DNA from: Verticiella sediminum
GTDB taxonomy: Bacteria > Pseudomonadota > Gammaproteobacteria > Burkholderiales > Burkholderiaceae_B
Direction: 5' to 3'
Assembly (NCBI RefSeq): GCF_007558815.1
Contig: NZ_VLTJ01000044.1
Span: forward strand, 62,001-126,000
DNA: 64,000 bases
Shown: in pieces, positions 37,206 through 45,950 of the stretch
How positions within the stretch are numbered: position 1 is the stretch's first letter
Layout of the letters: the number at the start of each line of letters is the position of its first letter
Position numbers and translations under genes: made by a program
The notes under the pieces: generated by a model
The model's input: the letters and a program-made list of their open reading frames with translations, nothing else
Told to the model about the DNA's origin: nothing
Database searches by the model: none

Positions 37206-38066
37206 ATGGCCATCACCTCCTCCCATCCGCAGGCCACGTCCACGGCCAGCCCGGCGGCGCCGGCGGGCCAGCCTGCCCCCAGCGCCGCCTACCTCGCCTA
37301 TCTCAGGCGCGAAAGCCGCCGTCAGACCCTGGTACAGGTTTCGCGCGCAGGCCTGCTGCTCGCCTTCCTGGTGCTCTGGGAGGTGCTCGCCAAGACCCAG
37401 GTGGTCAATCCCATGCTCACCAGCTATCCGAGCGCGATCTGGCCCACCTTCCTCGATCTGGCGCGCAACGGCAACCTCGCCACGCACACCTGGGCCACCT
37501 TCGAGGCCACGCTGGTCGGCTTCGTCGTCAGCATGGTGGCGGGCGTGGCGATCGCGGCCGGGCTGTGGTGGTCCGATTTCGCGCACAAGGTGCTCGACCC
37601 CTTCCTGGTGGTGGCCAACGCCATGCCCAAGATCGCCTTCGTGCCGATCTTCTACATCTGGCTGGGTTCCGAATACTCGGTCTACGGCATGGCGGTGGCG
37701 ATCTCGATCTTCATCACCATCATGGTGGCCTACGAAGGCTTTCGCGGTATCGACCCCAACAAGATCAAGCTCGCGCGCACGCTGGGCGCCTCGCGCTGGC
37801 AGGTGCTGCGCCTGGTCGTGCTGCCGGGCAGCGTCCCCACCCTGCTCGCCGCGCTCAAGATGAACATCGGCCTGGCCCTGGTGGGCGTCATCGTGGGCGA
37901 ATTCCAGTCGGCCAGCGAGGGGCTGGGCTTTCTCATCATCAACGGCAGCCAGGTCTTCAAACTCAACATCGTCATGACCGCCATCGTCGTGCTGGGCCTG
38001 CTCTCCGGGCTCATGTACCTGGCCATCGCCTGGCTCGAGAGATCCATGGCCAAGCGCTACGGTTGA
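37206..38066 (+). CDS. ABC transporter permease, SsuC/TauC type
   Basis: 286 residues with about six membrane helices. A Pro/Ala-rich cytosolic N-terminus of ~45 residues precedes VSRAGLLLAFLVLWEVLAKTQVVNP. The EAA loop is RTLGASRWQVLRLVVLPGSVPTLLAALKMNIGLALVGVIVGE, diagnostic of the sulfonate/NMT1-type permeases. It starts 14 bases after the ATPase gene. Confidence 0.94.
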   Translation: MAITSSHPQATSTASPAAPAGQPAPSAAYLAYLRRESRRQTLVQVSRAGLLLAFLVLWEVLAKTQVVNPMLTSYPSAIWPTFLDLARNGNLATHTWATFEATLVGFVVSMVAGVAIAAGLWWSDFAHKVLDPFLVVANAMPKIAFVPIFYIWLGSEYSVYGMAVAISIFITIMVAYEGFRGIDPNKIKLARTLGASRWQVLRLVVLPGSVPTLLAALKMNIGLALVGVIVGEFQSASEGLGFLIINGSQVFKLNIVMTAIVVLGLLSGLMYLAIAWLERSMAKRYG

Positions 38067-38088
38067 TCCCCGCAGATTGCAGCATCGT

Positions 38089-38110
38089 CCCGCGCCCGGC
38101 CGGGCGCGGG
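38089..38110. repeat. Perfect 22-bp GC palindrome between permease and hydrolase genes
   Basis: Each half is CCCGCGCCCGG or its complement. It sits in the 62-base gap between the permease stop and the isochorismatase start. As RNA it would make a very stable hairpin, able to protect the upstream mRNA or attenuate the downstream gene. It lacks a T tract. Confidence 0.6.
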
Positions 38111-38128
38111 GCCACCAGGAGCCTCACC

Positions 38129-38830
38129 ATGCAGTTTCCCGATTGGGTCGTCGAGCGCGTCATCGCCCGCCAGGGCCGCCTGCATCCCTACCCGGAGCTG
38201 GACGCGCGCCATACCGCCTTCGTCGTCGTCGACCTGCAGAACTACTACACCCAGCCGGGCTTCCAGGCCGAATGCGCCGCCGCCCGGGCCACCCTGCCTG
38301 CCGTGAACCGTCTCGCCGCGGCCCTGCGCGCGGCCGGCGGCCACGTCGTCTGGGTGCAGACCTGCGCCGATGGCGCCGACGACTTCTGGTCGCATCACCA
38401 CGGCGTCATGCTCACCCCCGAGCGCAGCCGGCGCCGCCTGCGCGAGCTGGCTGCCAGTCACGCCGGCTTCCAGTTGCATCCGGGCCTGGATGTGCAGCCG
38501 CAAGACGCGCGGGTGGTCAAGCGCTGCTACAGCGCGCTCGCGCCCGGCTCGTCCAACCTGCACGAGGTGCTGCGCGCCAAGGGCGTCACCAGCGTGCTGG
38601 TCGGCGGCACCTGCACCAACGTGTGCTGCGAATCCACCGCGCGCGACGCGATGATGATGGACTACGCCACCATCATGGTCGACGACTGCCTCTCGGCGCT
38701 GACGCCGTTCGAGCACGAACACGCGCTCAACAACTGGATGCTTTTCTTCGGCGACGTGCTGGACAGCGGCGAGGTGATGGGCCGATTGCGCGCCCATGCG
38801 GCGCCGCCGAGCGCCGCCCGTGCGCTCTGA
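38129..38830 (+). CDS. Isochorismatase-family cysteine hydrolase
   Basis: 233 residues. The catalytic triad of the family is visible: D35 (FVVVDLQN), K131 (VVKRCYSAL) and C166 (GGTCTNVCCEST). The typical cis-peptide region precedes the Cys. Family members hydrolyse amides, ureas or carbamates (nicotinamidase, N-carbamoylsarcosine amidase, biuret hydrolase, RutB). Last in the importer operon, it likely hydrolyses an imported amide or ureido compound. Specificity cannot be read from sequence. Confidence 0.9.
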   Translation: MQFPDWVVERVIARQGRLHPYPELDARHTAFVVVDLQNYYTQPGFQAECAAARATLPAVNRLAAALRAAGGHVVWVQTCADGADDFWSHHHGVMLTPERSRRRLRELAASHAGFQLHPGLDVQPQDARVVKRCYSALAPGSSNLHEVLRAKGVTSVLVGGTCTNVCCESTARDAMMMDYATIMVDDCLSALTPFEHEHALNNWMLFFGDVLDSGEVMGRLRAHAAPPSAARAL

Positions 38831-38881
38831 ACGCCGCGCTTGCATCCTGCGGCTGCGCCGAGGGCGCGGCCGCGGATGCGT

Positions 38882-39595
38882 TCAGGCCACCGCCTTGACC
38901 TGCGACTCCAGATTGGCCTTGAAGCCGGCGTCGAGCCGGAGCTGGCGCGCCAGCTCGTCGAGGTAGGCGCGCTCCATGTAGCCCTCTTCGTCCACGATGA
39001 GCAGGCTGGCCAGGTACATCTCGGCGGCGATCTCCGGGGTCTGCGCCACCGCGGCCACCTGGGCCGGGTCCAGCGGTTTCTGCAGTTCCGCATGCAGCCA
39101 GTCGCGATCCCCGGGTTCACCGAGCTTGGCGAACTCCCCCTCGAGCAGCCGGCGCTCGTCGTCGCCGATGTGCCCGTCGGCCTTGGCCGCCGCAATCATC
39201 GCGACAAGCACGGCCCGGCTGTGCTGCTCCGCTTCCGGGGCCGGCACGCGGTCCAGCGTGCGCGGTGCGGGCAAGGCAGGCGCCGAGGCCGGCGTGGCCG
39301 CAGCGCCCGCCGCCTGTTGCTGCTGCCACTGCTGGTAGGCCTTGAACGCGAGCGCGCCCAGCGCCGCCATGCCGCCGTACTTGACCGCCTTGCCGCCGAA
39401 CTTGCGCATCCCCTTGCCGCCCAGCAGCATGCCGAGCGCACCGCCGCCCAGCGCGCCGCTCAGAAAAGGGGGCAGACCGCCCGGCTGGGAGACGCGATCC
39501 GCGCTGGCGCGGGCCTGGTCGGTGGCGTTCCGGGCCAGGCCCTGGCCGGCCTGCAGAAGTTGTTCGAGCAGTTGGCGTGCACTCATGGCAGACAC
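38882..39595 (-). CDS. DUF533 / YebE-like TerB-fold inner-membrane protein
   Basis: 237 residues. A glycine-rich hydrophobic region (GGALGMLLGGKGMRKFGGKAVKYGGMAALGALAFKAYQ) near residues 45-90 is followed by a TerB-like helical domain (AMIAAAKADGHIGDDERRLLEGEF). This matches the YebE family, whose role is unknown but linked to envelope stress in enterics. A start three codons in (MSARQ) is possible. It is a stand-alone gene, unrelated to its neighbours. Confidence 0.82.
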   Translation of the reverse strand: MSAMSARQLLEQLLQAGQGLARNATDQARASADRVSQPGGLPPFLSGALGGGALGMLLGGKGMRKFGGKAVKYGGMAALGALAFKAYQQWQQQQAAGAAATPASAPALPAPRTLDRVPAPEAEQHSRAVLVAMIAAAKADGHIGDDERRLLEGEFAKLGEPGDRDWLHAELQKPLDPAQVAAVAQTPEIAAEMYLASLLIVDEEGYMERAYLDELARQLRLDAGFKANLESQVKAVA

Positions 39596-39740
39596 TCCGT
39601 CATGGAAGGATCGAACATCCTATCCTGTCCGTGCGCGAACGCCAGCGCCGAGTGCAACAGCGTGCGTCGGGAGCCTGCGCTTTGGCCCGTGGTCAGGTCA
39701 CGGCCATGGCCAAGGCCGGGCCACGCAGCCCGGCGGGCGC

Positions 39741-40721
39741 TCAATCCAGCGTGGCGCCCGACACCCGCACGATCTCCTCGTAGCGGTCGATTTCCGCCGC
39801 CATGAAGGCGCCGAATCCGGCCGGCGTGCCCGGCTCGGCGACGATGGCGCCCATCTTGCCCAGCGCTTCGCGAACCTGCGGCTCCTGGAGCACTGCGTTC
39901 AGCTCCTGGTTCAGCCGCTCGATCACGGACGCCGGCGTGCCGGCCGCCGCGACGATGCCATACCAGGCCGAGGCATGCATGCCCTCGACGCCCAACTCGT
40001 CGAAGGTCGGCACGTCGGGCAAGGCCGGCACGCGCTCGCGCGAGGCCACTGCCAGCGCCTTCAGGGCGCCGGCCTGGACGTGCGCCATCGAACCGGTATC
40101 CAGCATCATGTCGACCTGGCCCGCCATCAGGTCCGACACCGCCGGCCCGCTGCCCTTGTAGGGAATGTGCACGATGTCGATCCCGGCGCGGTGGCGCAGC
40201 ATCGAACCGGCCAGGTGCTGCGACGAGCCGATGCCGCCCGATCCGTAGTTGAGCTTGCCGGGATTCGCGCGCGCGTCCTCGAGCAGCGCGTGCAGGCTGT
40301 CGTAGGGCGAGGCCTGGGGCACTTCCAGCACGTTGGGAATCTCGGCGATGAAGGCCACGGGCGCAAAGTCCTGGCGCGCGTCGAAACCCGGCGTGCGATA
40401 CAGATGCGGGTTGGCGGCGTTCGTCGAGCTGGTGGCCATGAGCAGCGCATAGCCGTCGGCGGGCTCGCGCAGGAAGGCCGTGGTACCGATGTTGCCGCCG
40501 GCGCCGGCGCGGTTGTCGACCACGACGGGTTGGCCGAGCCGCTGTCCGAGGTGCTGGGCCATGATGCGCCCCAACGCGTCGGTGGCCCCGCCGGGCGGCC
40601 AGGGCACGACGAGCTTGATCGCCCGTTCAGGATAGTTGTCGGACGCGGCCGAGGCGCTAGCCAGCGGCAGGCAGGCGAGCGCGCACAGCGCCAGACGCTG
40701 CGCGATGGTGCGATGGAACAT
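39741..40721 (-). CDS. Bug-family tripartite tricarboxylate transporter receptor
   Basis: 326 residues. The signal peptide MFHRTIAQRLALCALACLPLASA is followed by the TctC/Bug fold (YPERAIKLVVPWPPGGATDALGRIMAQHLGQRLGQPVVVDNRAGAGGNIG, VHIPYKGSGPAVSDLMAGQVDMMLD). Such proteins bind carboxylates, often with no local permease. It is downstream of the RraA-like gene on the same strand, so the two probably share a transcript. Confidence 0.92.
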   Translation of the reverse strand: MFHRTIAQRLALCALACLPLASASAASDNYPERAIKLVVPWPPGGATDALGRIMAQHLGQRLGQPVVVDNRAGAGGNIGTTAFLREPADGYALLMATSSTNAANPHLYRTPGFDARQDFAPVAFIAEIPNVLEVPQASPYDSLHALLEDARANPGKLNYGSGGIGSSQHLAGSMLRHRAGIDIVHIPYKGSGPAVSDLMAGQVDMMLDTGSMAHVQAGALKALAVASRERVPALPDVPTFDELGVEGMHASAWYGIVAAAGTPASVIERLNQELNAVLQEPQVREALGKMGAIVAEPGTPAGFGAFMAAEIDRYEEIVRVSGATLD

Positions 40722-40816
40722 GATGGGTCTCCTCCTAACGTGTTTCTCGGGGTGGCGCCAGTTGCAGGCCGACCGGACGCCGGGCCACCGACGGCGGCAG
40801 CCGCGGGGCGCTCCGA

Positions 40817-40840
40817 TGCGGGTGCGGGTGCGGGTGCGGG
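40817..40840. repeat. Four tandem TGCGGG hexamers
   Basis: Four exact copies of TGCGGG in the gap between the RraA-like and Bug genes. Copy number could vary by slippage, but a role is not evident. Confidence 0.6.
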
Positions 40841-40854
40841 TGGATCGGGCGCGG

Positions 40855-41481
40855 TCAGCCGCGCATGAGCGCGGCCGCGATCCAGGTCTCGTCGTAGGTG
40901 CCGGCGTCGATCTGCGCGAGGATCTCGGCCTCGGCGGCGAGCTTGGCGCGGGCGGCGGCGGCCACCTGCCCGGCGCGCTCGCGGGGGACGAACACCACGC
41001 CGTCCTCGTCGCCGACGACGACATCGCCGTGACTTACCGGTACGCCGTCGATCACGACCGCCGTGGCCGAGCCGCCGGGGCCGTGCTTGTAGGGGCCGCG
41101 ATGCGTCACGCCACGCGCATAGCAGGGAAATGCAGCGGCGCGAAACGCCGCGACGTCGCGCACGGCGCCGTCGATCACGAAGCCGGCCGCACCCCGTGAC
41201 ATGGCCACGCGCATCAGGATCTCGCCGACCAGGGCGCGCTCCTCGCAGCCGCCACCGTCGACGACCAGAACGTCGCCAGGGCGCACGCGCTGCAAGGCGT
41301 CATGGATGTGCAGGTTGTCGCCGGCACGCACGCGCACGGTGTGGGCGTAGCCCAGCATCGGCGTCGCGCCATGCCGCGGCGCCAGCCGGTAGGTGCCTGC
41401 CAGGCGATCCATGCAATCGCTGATGGCCGAGGTCGGCAGCCCCTCGAATGCCGCCAGCAACCGCGTGTCGTCGTCGGACAT
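40855..41481 (-). CDS. RraA-like / HMG-aldolase-family protein
   Basis: 208 residues of the RraA/4-hydroxy-4-methyl-2-oxoglutarate aldolase fold (SDCMDRLAGTYRLAPRHGATPMLGYAHTVRVRAGDN, GDVLVVDGGGCEERALVGEIL, FVIDGAVRDVAAFR). In catabolic operons these enzymes are metal-dependent aldolases or oxaloacetate decarboxylases; the conserved VRD motif carries the metal and substrate residues. AGGAGA sits 8 bases upstream of this ATG. It is divergent from a LysR gene and is followed by the Bug receptor. Confidence 0.85.
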   Translation of the reverse strand: MSDDDTRLLAAFEGLPTSAISDCMDRLAGTYRLAPRHGATPMLGYAHTVRVRAGDNLHIHDALQRVRPGDVLVVDGGGCEERALVGEILMRVAMSRGAAGFVIDGAVRDVAAFRAAAFPCYARGVTHRGPYKHGPGGSATAVVIDGVPVSHGDVVVGDEDGVVFVPRERAGQVAAAARAKLAAEAEILAQIDAGTYDETWIAAALMRG

Positions 41482-41534
41482 CGTCGTCTCCTGCATCGTG
41501 GTTCGATGGCCGGCACTGTATCTCGGCGGCATGG

Positions 41535-41576
41535 TCGAAAATAGCGATAATTTCCTATGGACCTTCATCGAAAATA
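41535..41576. promoter_or_regulatory. Direct repeats TCGAAAATA upstream of LysR
   Basis: Two exact 9-bp copies (41535-41543 and 41568-41576) spaced 33 bases start to start, about three helical turns, in the divergent RraA/LysR intergenic region. The second copy ends four bases before the LysR start. Candidate autoregulatory sites. Confidence 0.5.
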
Positions 41577-41579
41577 CGC

Positions 41580-42464
41580 ATGATCTCGCTCAAACAGCTC
41601 GAAGCGTTCTACTGGACCGCACGCCTGGGCGGCTTCGCCACCGCTGCCGAGCGGCTGCACATCACGCAGTCCACGCTGTCCAAGCGCATGGCGGATCTGG
41701 AAGCGCAGCTAGGCGCGCCTCTGTTCGATCGCACGCCGTACCGGCCCGCCCTCACCGAGCTCGGTCGCGCCCTGGTCGAGCCCGTCGGTGAGGTCCTCAG
41801 CCGCTGCGCGGACATCCTGCAGATGGCGGGGGCGGACCGCCCGAACGGGCGCGTGGTCTTCGGCGTCACCGAACTCGTCGCCGGCCTGTGGCTCGCCCCG
41901 TGGGTGACCGCCATGCGCAGGGAACACCCCGATGTGGTACTGGAACCCATCGTGGACACCACCGCCCAGCTCACCGCGCGCATGCGCAGCGGCGAGCTCG
42001 AGTTCGTGGTCGCACCCATACCGCTGCCGGGCCCGGCCCATACCTCGACGCGGCTGGCAGAAGTCGCGTTCGCCTTGATGGCGCGTCCCGACCACGGGCT
42101 CGACGCTCCCCTGGACGCCGAACGGCTGGCGACGCTGCCGGTGCTGGCGCAATCCGGGGATTCAGGGCTGACCGCCATGTTCGACGCCTGGGCGCTGGCG
42201 CAAGGCCTGGTGCTGCGGCACACCGTTGCCAGCAACAGCCTGGTCGCCATCAGCGAGCTCGTGCTCGCAGGCGTCGGCGTGGCCTTCCTGCCCCTGGCGT
42301 ACTATCGCGAGCACCTCGCCGCCGAACGACTGGTTGCGCTGCAGGGCCCGGTGCCATGGCCGCGGCTGACCTACTACCTCATCACGCCGGCCGGGCCCGG
42401 CTCTCCGGCCGCGGCTGCCATGCGCCGCGTGGCGCTGGCCCGAAGCCCGGATGCGCTGGGTTGA
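41580..42464 (+). CDS. LysR-family transcriptional regulator
   Basis: 294 residues. The N-terminal winged helix MISLKQLEAFYWTARLGGFATAAERLHITQSTLSKRMADLEAQLGAPLFDRT is followed by a LysR substrate-binding domain. It lies divergent from the RraA-like and Bug genes, the classic LysR arrangement, and probably controls them in response to their substrate. Confidence 0.93.
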   Translation: MISLKQLEAFYWTARLGGFATAAERLHITQSTLSKRMADLEAQLGAPLFDRTPYRPALTELGRALVEPVGEVLSRCADILQMAGADRPNGRVVFGVTELVAGLWLAPWVTAMRREHPDVVLEPIVDTTAQLTARMRSGELEFVVAPIPLPGPAHTSTRLAEVAFALMARPDHGLDAPLDAERLATLPVLAQSGDSGLTAMFDAWALAQGLVLRHTVASNSLVAISELVLAGVGVAFLPLAYYREHLAAERLVALQGPVPWPRLTYYLITPAGPGSPAAAAMRRVALARSPDALG

Positions 42465-42507
42465 CGGAACACCACTGGACGGGCGTCGCGGCCAAGAGCG
42501 CGACGTT

Positions 42508-43764
42508 TCAGGACGTCAGGCGCGCCAGCCGGAACGGCCGCAGCGCATCGCCGAGGTCGCCGCCGGTAACGAGCTTTGCGAGTGCCTCACCGACGGCCGG
42601 CCCGATGCCGAAGCCATGTCCGGAAAAGCCCGAGGCCAGGATCAGACCCGGCAGCGCGGCCACCTCGTCGATCACCGGAATCGCATCCGGCGTGACGTCG
42701 ATATAGCCCGCCCAGACCTGCGCGATCCGCGCTTGGTGGAATATCGGGAACGCCTCGCAAAGACGTGCGTAGGCTTGCTCGATGCCACGCCGATAGGGCT
42801 GCGGATCGAGCACTCGGTGGCGCTCGAAGGGCGTGGGCGCGTCCAGCGCGAACCGGGTCGGCATGGCCAGTTCAGTGAAGAAACGCCGGTTCAGGCGCAG
42901 CTTGACCAACCCGTTGTTGCGCAGCCAGGTGGAGAAGAATCTGCCGAAGAGCCGAAAACTGTCGGGTACCAGCTCGGCCAGCGATGCGTTGAACTGCGCG
43001 ACGCTATAGCCTCCGTCTCGTCGCTTGCGGCAGGTGAAGCCCCCCCCGTTCACGGCCAGCGAGAAACCGGCGTCCAACGCGGAAGTGCTCAGTACCGAGC
43101 CCAACACCTTCAGTTGCGGGAAGTCGACACCGTGGTTAAGGCAGAACATCCGCGACCACGCCCCGCCCGCCAGAATGACGTGCCCGGCGCGCACGGTGCC
43201 GTGTTCGGTCACCACCCCGCGCACCCGCCCACCCGCCATGTCCAGGCCGCGAACGGCACAGCGCTCATGAATGCGAGCGCCATGCCGGGCCGCGAGGCCG
43301 GCCACAGCCGGCGCCGCCAGCGCCGGCTCGGCAACGCCGTCCTCGCCGGCATGCAAACCGCCCAGCCAGGGCCCCTCGGGCGCGCCGACCAGATTCGCCG
43401 CCTCGGCGCGCGAGACCTCGCGCACATCGGCCGGTAACGCCGCCTCGCCCATCCAGCGGCGATATGCCGCCAGCTCGGCTTCCGAACGGGCCAGGTAGAC
43501 CATGCCGCTGGGCCGGTAGCCGACGTCAACCTCGCGCTGGATCTCTTGCCACAGTGGGCGGGCACGCAGCGCGAGCGGGATCTCGCTGCGGTCGCGCAAC
43601 AGCGTGCGCACCCAGCCCCAATTGCGCGAGGACTGCTCGCCACCGACGCGGCCCTTCTCGAACACGGCAACGTCCACGCCGCGCCGAGCGAGGAAATAGG
43701 CAGCACATACGCCCACGATACCGCCGCCGATGATGGCGACATCGCACTGGCTCGGTAGGGTCAA
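42508..43764 (-). CDS. FAD-dependent oxidoreductase (DadA/D-amino-acid-oxidase-like)
   Basis: 418 residues. The dinucleotide motif DVAIIGGGIVGVCAAYFLARRGVDVAVFEKGRVGGEQSSRNWGWVR opens the DAO fold, and LILASGFSGHGFGIGPAVGEALAKLVTGG closes the FAD site. Relatives oxidise D-amino acids, glycine, sarcosine or opines. It ends 54 bases before the Bug gene on the same strand, so it is likely last in the dipeptidase-Bug-oxidoreductase unit. The substrate is probably an amine or amino acid released by the dipeptidase. Confidence 0.9.
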   Translation of the reverse strand: MTLPSQCDVAIIGGGIVGVCAAYFLARRGVDVAVFEKGRVGGEQSSRNWGWVRTLLRDRSEIPLALRARPLWQEIQREVDVGYRPSGMVYLARSEAELAAYRRWMGEAALPADVREVSRAEAANLVGAPEGPWLGGLHAGEDGVAEPALAAPAVAGLAARHGARIHERCAVRGLDMAGGRVRGVVTEHGTVRAGHVILAGGAWSRMFCLNHGVDFPQLKVLGSVLSTSALDAGFSLAVNGGGFTCRKRRDGGYSVAQFNASLAELVPDSFRLFGRFFSTWLRNNGLVKLRLNRRFFTELAMPTRFALDAPTPFERHRVLDPQPYRRGIEQAYARLCEAFPIFHQARIAQVWAGYIDVTPDAIPVIDEVAALPGLILASGFSGHGFGIGPAVGEALAKLVTGGDLGDALRPFRLARLTS

Positions 43765-43818
43765 TTCGTCTCCTTCGCGGGCAGCGTCCGGCGCTCACGC
43801 GCGGCGCCGCTCCGGCGT

Positions 43819-44790
43819 TCAGTGCGAGGCCAGGCCGAGCTGCTTCACGATGTCCGCCTCGAGCGCATACTGGGCCCGGGCGTACTCGGTGTAGTCCTCG
43901 CTGTTCATGTAAACCGGCTCCTGCCCGAACTGCACCAGGATTTGCTGGAATTCGTCCGATTCGATGATCTCGCGAAAGACCTCGTCCAGGCCGCTGGTGA
44001 TCTCGGGCGGCAGCCCCCTGGGACCGGCGATGCCGAACGGCGCATACATGGGCTCGATGTCCGGCTCCAGTTCATGCAACGTGGGCGTGTCAGGAAATAT
44101 CCGGCTGCGTGTCTCGCCCCAGGTCACCAGCATGCGCATGCGCCCATCCTCCACGAACGGACGAACGGTCGAGGATCCGGCGTAGACCTCGAGCAGGCCA
44201 CCCATCACGTTCTGCAGCACGTCGTTCTCTCCCTTGTAGGGAATGTGCTCCCATTCGATCCCGTAGTGACGGGCGATCTGTTCCATCATCACGTTCGACG
44301 CACTGCCCACGCTGGCGGTGCCGTAGGAGATCGCACCGGGCTTGGCGCGTGCGGCCTCGAGCAGCGCTTCCCACGATTCATAGGGCGCTGCCTCCGGAAC
44401 TGCCACACCCAGCGTATAGCCGCTGATCATCGAGATATAGGTCAGATCGCGGTTGGGGTCGTAGCCGGCATCCTGCACGTGCGGCAGGCGAAACACCGGG
44501 CTCGGAATGATCGCCAGCGTGTAGCCGTCCGGCTTGGCGCGCGCCATCTCTCGCGCGCCCAGCGTGGCCCCGGCGCCGCCCTTGTTCTCGATGATGATCT
44601 GCTGGCCGAGACGCTTGCCCGCGAGGTCGGCGAACCGCCGCGCCACGGTGTCGGTCGAGCCGCCGGCCTGGTACGGAACGATCACGGTGATCGCGCGCTC
44701 CGGGTACGCAGCGATCGCCGGCATACCGCTCGTGAGGGTAGCGGCGACCAGGGCCAGCGTCGACAGCCAGGTAGATGCATTCGTGATCAC
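43819..44790 (-). CDS. Bug-family tripartite tricarboxylate transporter receptor
   Basis: 323 residues, GTG start with AGGAGAG upstream. The signal peptide ends near MPAIA. The Bug fold shows AYPERAITVIVPYQAGGSTDTVARRFADLAGKRLGQQIIIENKGGAGATLG and EHIPYKGENDVLQNVMGG. It lies between a dipeptidase gene upstream and the FAD oxidoreductase downstream, which suggests uptake of a dipeptide-like or amino compound. Confidence 0.92.
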   Translation of the reverse strand: MITNASTWLSTLALVAATLTSGMPAIAAYPERAITVIVPYQAGGSTDTVARRFADLAGKRLGQQIIIENKGGAGATLGAREMARAKPDGYTLAIIPSPVFRLPHVQDAGYDPNRDLTYISMISGYTLGVAVPEAAPYESWEALLEAARAKPGAISYGTASVGSASNVMMEQIARHYGIEWEHIPYKGENDVLQNVMGGLLEVYAGSSTVRPFVEDGRMRMLVTWGETRSRIFPDTPTLHELEPDIEPMYAPFGIAGPRGLPPEITSGLDEVFREIIESDEFQQILVQFGQEPVYMNSEDYTEYARAQYALEADIVKQLGLASH

Positions 44791-44828
44791 GGGACTCTCC
44801 TGAAAAGGATGAAAGAAGGCGCGGGCGG

Positions 44829-45833
44829 TCAGGCAAGCCAGCACTCTCCGAACGCGCGCGCGAAGTTTTCGCCGGCGACGCCTGCGATCTGTCCGCTGGA
44901 CAAGCCGGCCCGCTCGAGCGCCTCCATCAACCGCGGAAACTCCCGCGGCGTCGGCGTCTCTACCGGATAGCGGGTCTCCATGACGTCGCCGAAGGCGTCC
45001 GAGACGTCGCCGCCGGAGGCCGCGTACTTGGTGCGCGACATGACCATCACATGGCGTACGGCCTCGTAGGTGTCGACGGCGGGGAAATCGGTGCCGATGC
45101 CTACGTGCTCGTAGCCCACCAGATCGCCGATGTACTTGACGTTGGCCGCAAAGTCCTCGAGCAGGGGCTGCTGGCCCGCGACGCCCCGCCAGGCGAGGTA
45201 GGCGTGGATGCTGCATCCGATCACCCCGCCGGTGTCGGCGACGGCCTTGATGACCGCGTCGCTCTTGTTGCGCGGCCGGGCGATCACGCCGTTCGCGTTG
45301 GCGTGAGTCAACAGCACCGGCCGGCTCGAGGCGCGGCACGCATCCAGGCAGGTTGGCTCGGCACAATGGCTCACGTCGATCGCGATGCCGCAGCGGTTCA
45401 TCTCCCGCACCACGTCCACGCCATAGTTGGTCAGTCCGGCCTGTCGCTTCTCGAGGCAGCCATCGCCGACGAGATTGGCCTCGTTGTAGGTGAGTTGCAC
45501 AACGCGCATGCCTAGCCGCGCGAAGAGCTCGATCCTCTCCAGCCTGTCGCCAAACGGCCGGGCGTTCTGCCAGCCCATGATCAGACCCAGACGCCCCCGG
45601 CGCTGGGCTTCGCGCAGGTCGCCGACGCGCTCGACCAGATGCCAGCCGGAAGCCGCGTCCGCGCAGCGGGCGCGCCAGGCCGCGATGTCCTGCACCGCCT
45701 GCTCGAAGTCCGAACCCATGTCGGTGATCGTCAGGTTGATCGCGCTGACGCCCCCGGCCAGCATGTCGCGCGTGCTGCCGTCGCTGAAGAAGACCAGCCC
45801 ATCGATGACCAAGGGGGTTTCGCTCTTCGCCAT
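44829..45833 (-). CDS. Membrane dipeptidase-like (M19) hydrolase
   Basis: 334 residues of the renal-dipeptidase amidohydrolase family. Visible segments are LGLIMGWQNARPF, VQLTYNEANLVGDGC, GIAIDVSHCAEPTCLDAC, PVLLTHANANGVIARPRNKSD and HVGIGTDFPAVDTYE, including the metal-binding His and Asp regions. It is the first gene of the unit facing the IclR regulator across a shared operator. Members cleave D-amino-acid dipeptides or related amides. Confidence 0.88.
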   Translation of the reverse strand: MAKSETPLVIDGLVFFSDGSTRDMLAGGVSAINLTITDMGSDFEQAVQDIAAWRARCADAASGWHLVERVGDLREAQRRGRLGLIMGWQNARPFGDRLERIELFARLGMRVVQLTYNEANLVGDGCLEKRQAGLTNYGVDVVREMNRCGIAIDVSHCAEPTCLDACRASSRPVLLTHANANGVIARPRNKSDAVIKAVADTGGVIGCSIHAYLAWRGVAGQQPLLEDFAANVKYIGDLVGYEHVGIGTDFPAVDTYEAVRHVMVMSRTKYAASGGDVSDAFGDVMETRYPVETPTPREFPRLMEALERAGLSSGQIAGVAGENFARAFGECWLA

Positions 45834-45864
45834 TGCTTGCTCCTCGATTCGAATCCGGATAATC

Positions 45865-45894
45865 TATCGTATAACGATAACTACCTACCGTTAT
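45865..45894. promoter_or_regulatory. IclR operator candidate (nested dyads)
   Basis: TATCGT-ATA-ACGATA (45865-45879) is a perfect dyad. Its ATAACG also pairs with CGTTAT at 45889-45894. It sits in an AT-rich patch between the dipeptidase gene and the IclR gene, so one bound dimer could cover both promoters. Confidence 0.6.
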
Positions 45895-45950
45895 TCGATA
45901 TCATTGGCTGATTGCCATGCCGTGTCAATCCGGAAAACGCAGGAGGACCC

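Noticed and set aside
40817-40840. Tandem hexamers as a CRISPR or phase-variation tract
   Set aside because: Four 6-base units without spacers are not a CRISPR, and they lie after a stop codon rather than in a promoter or gene, so phase variation is not supported.
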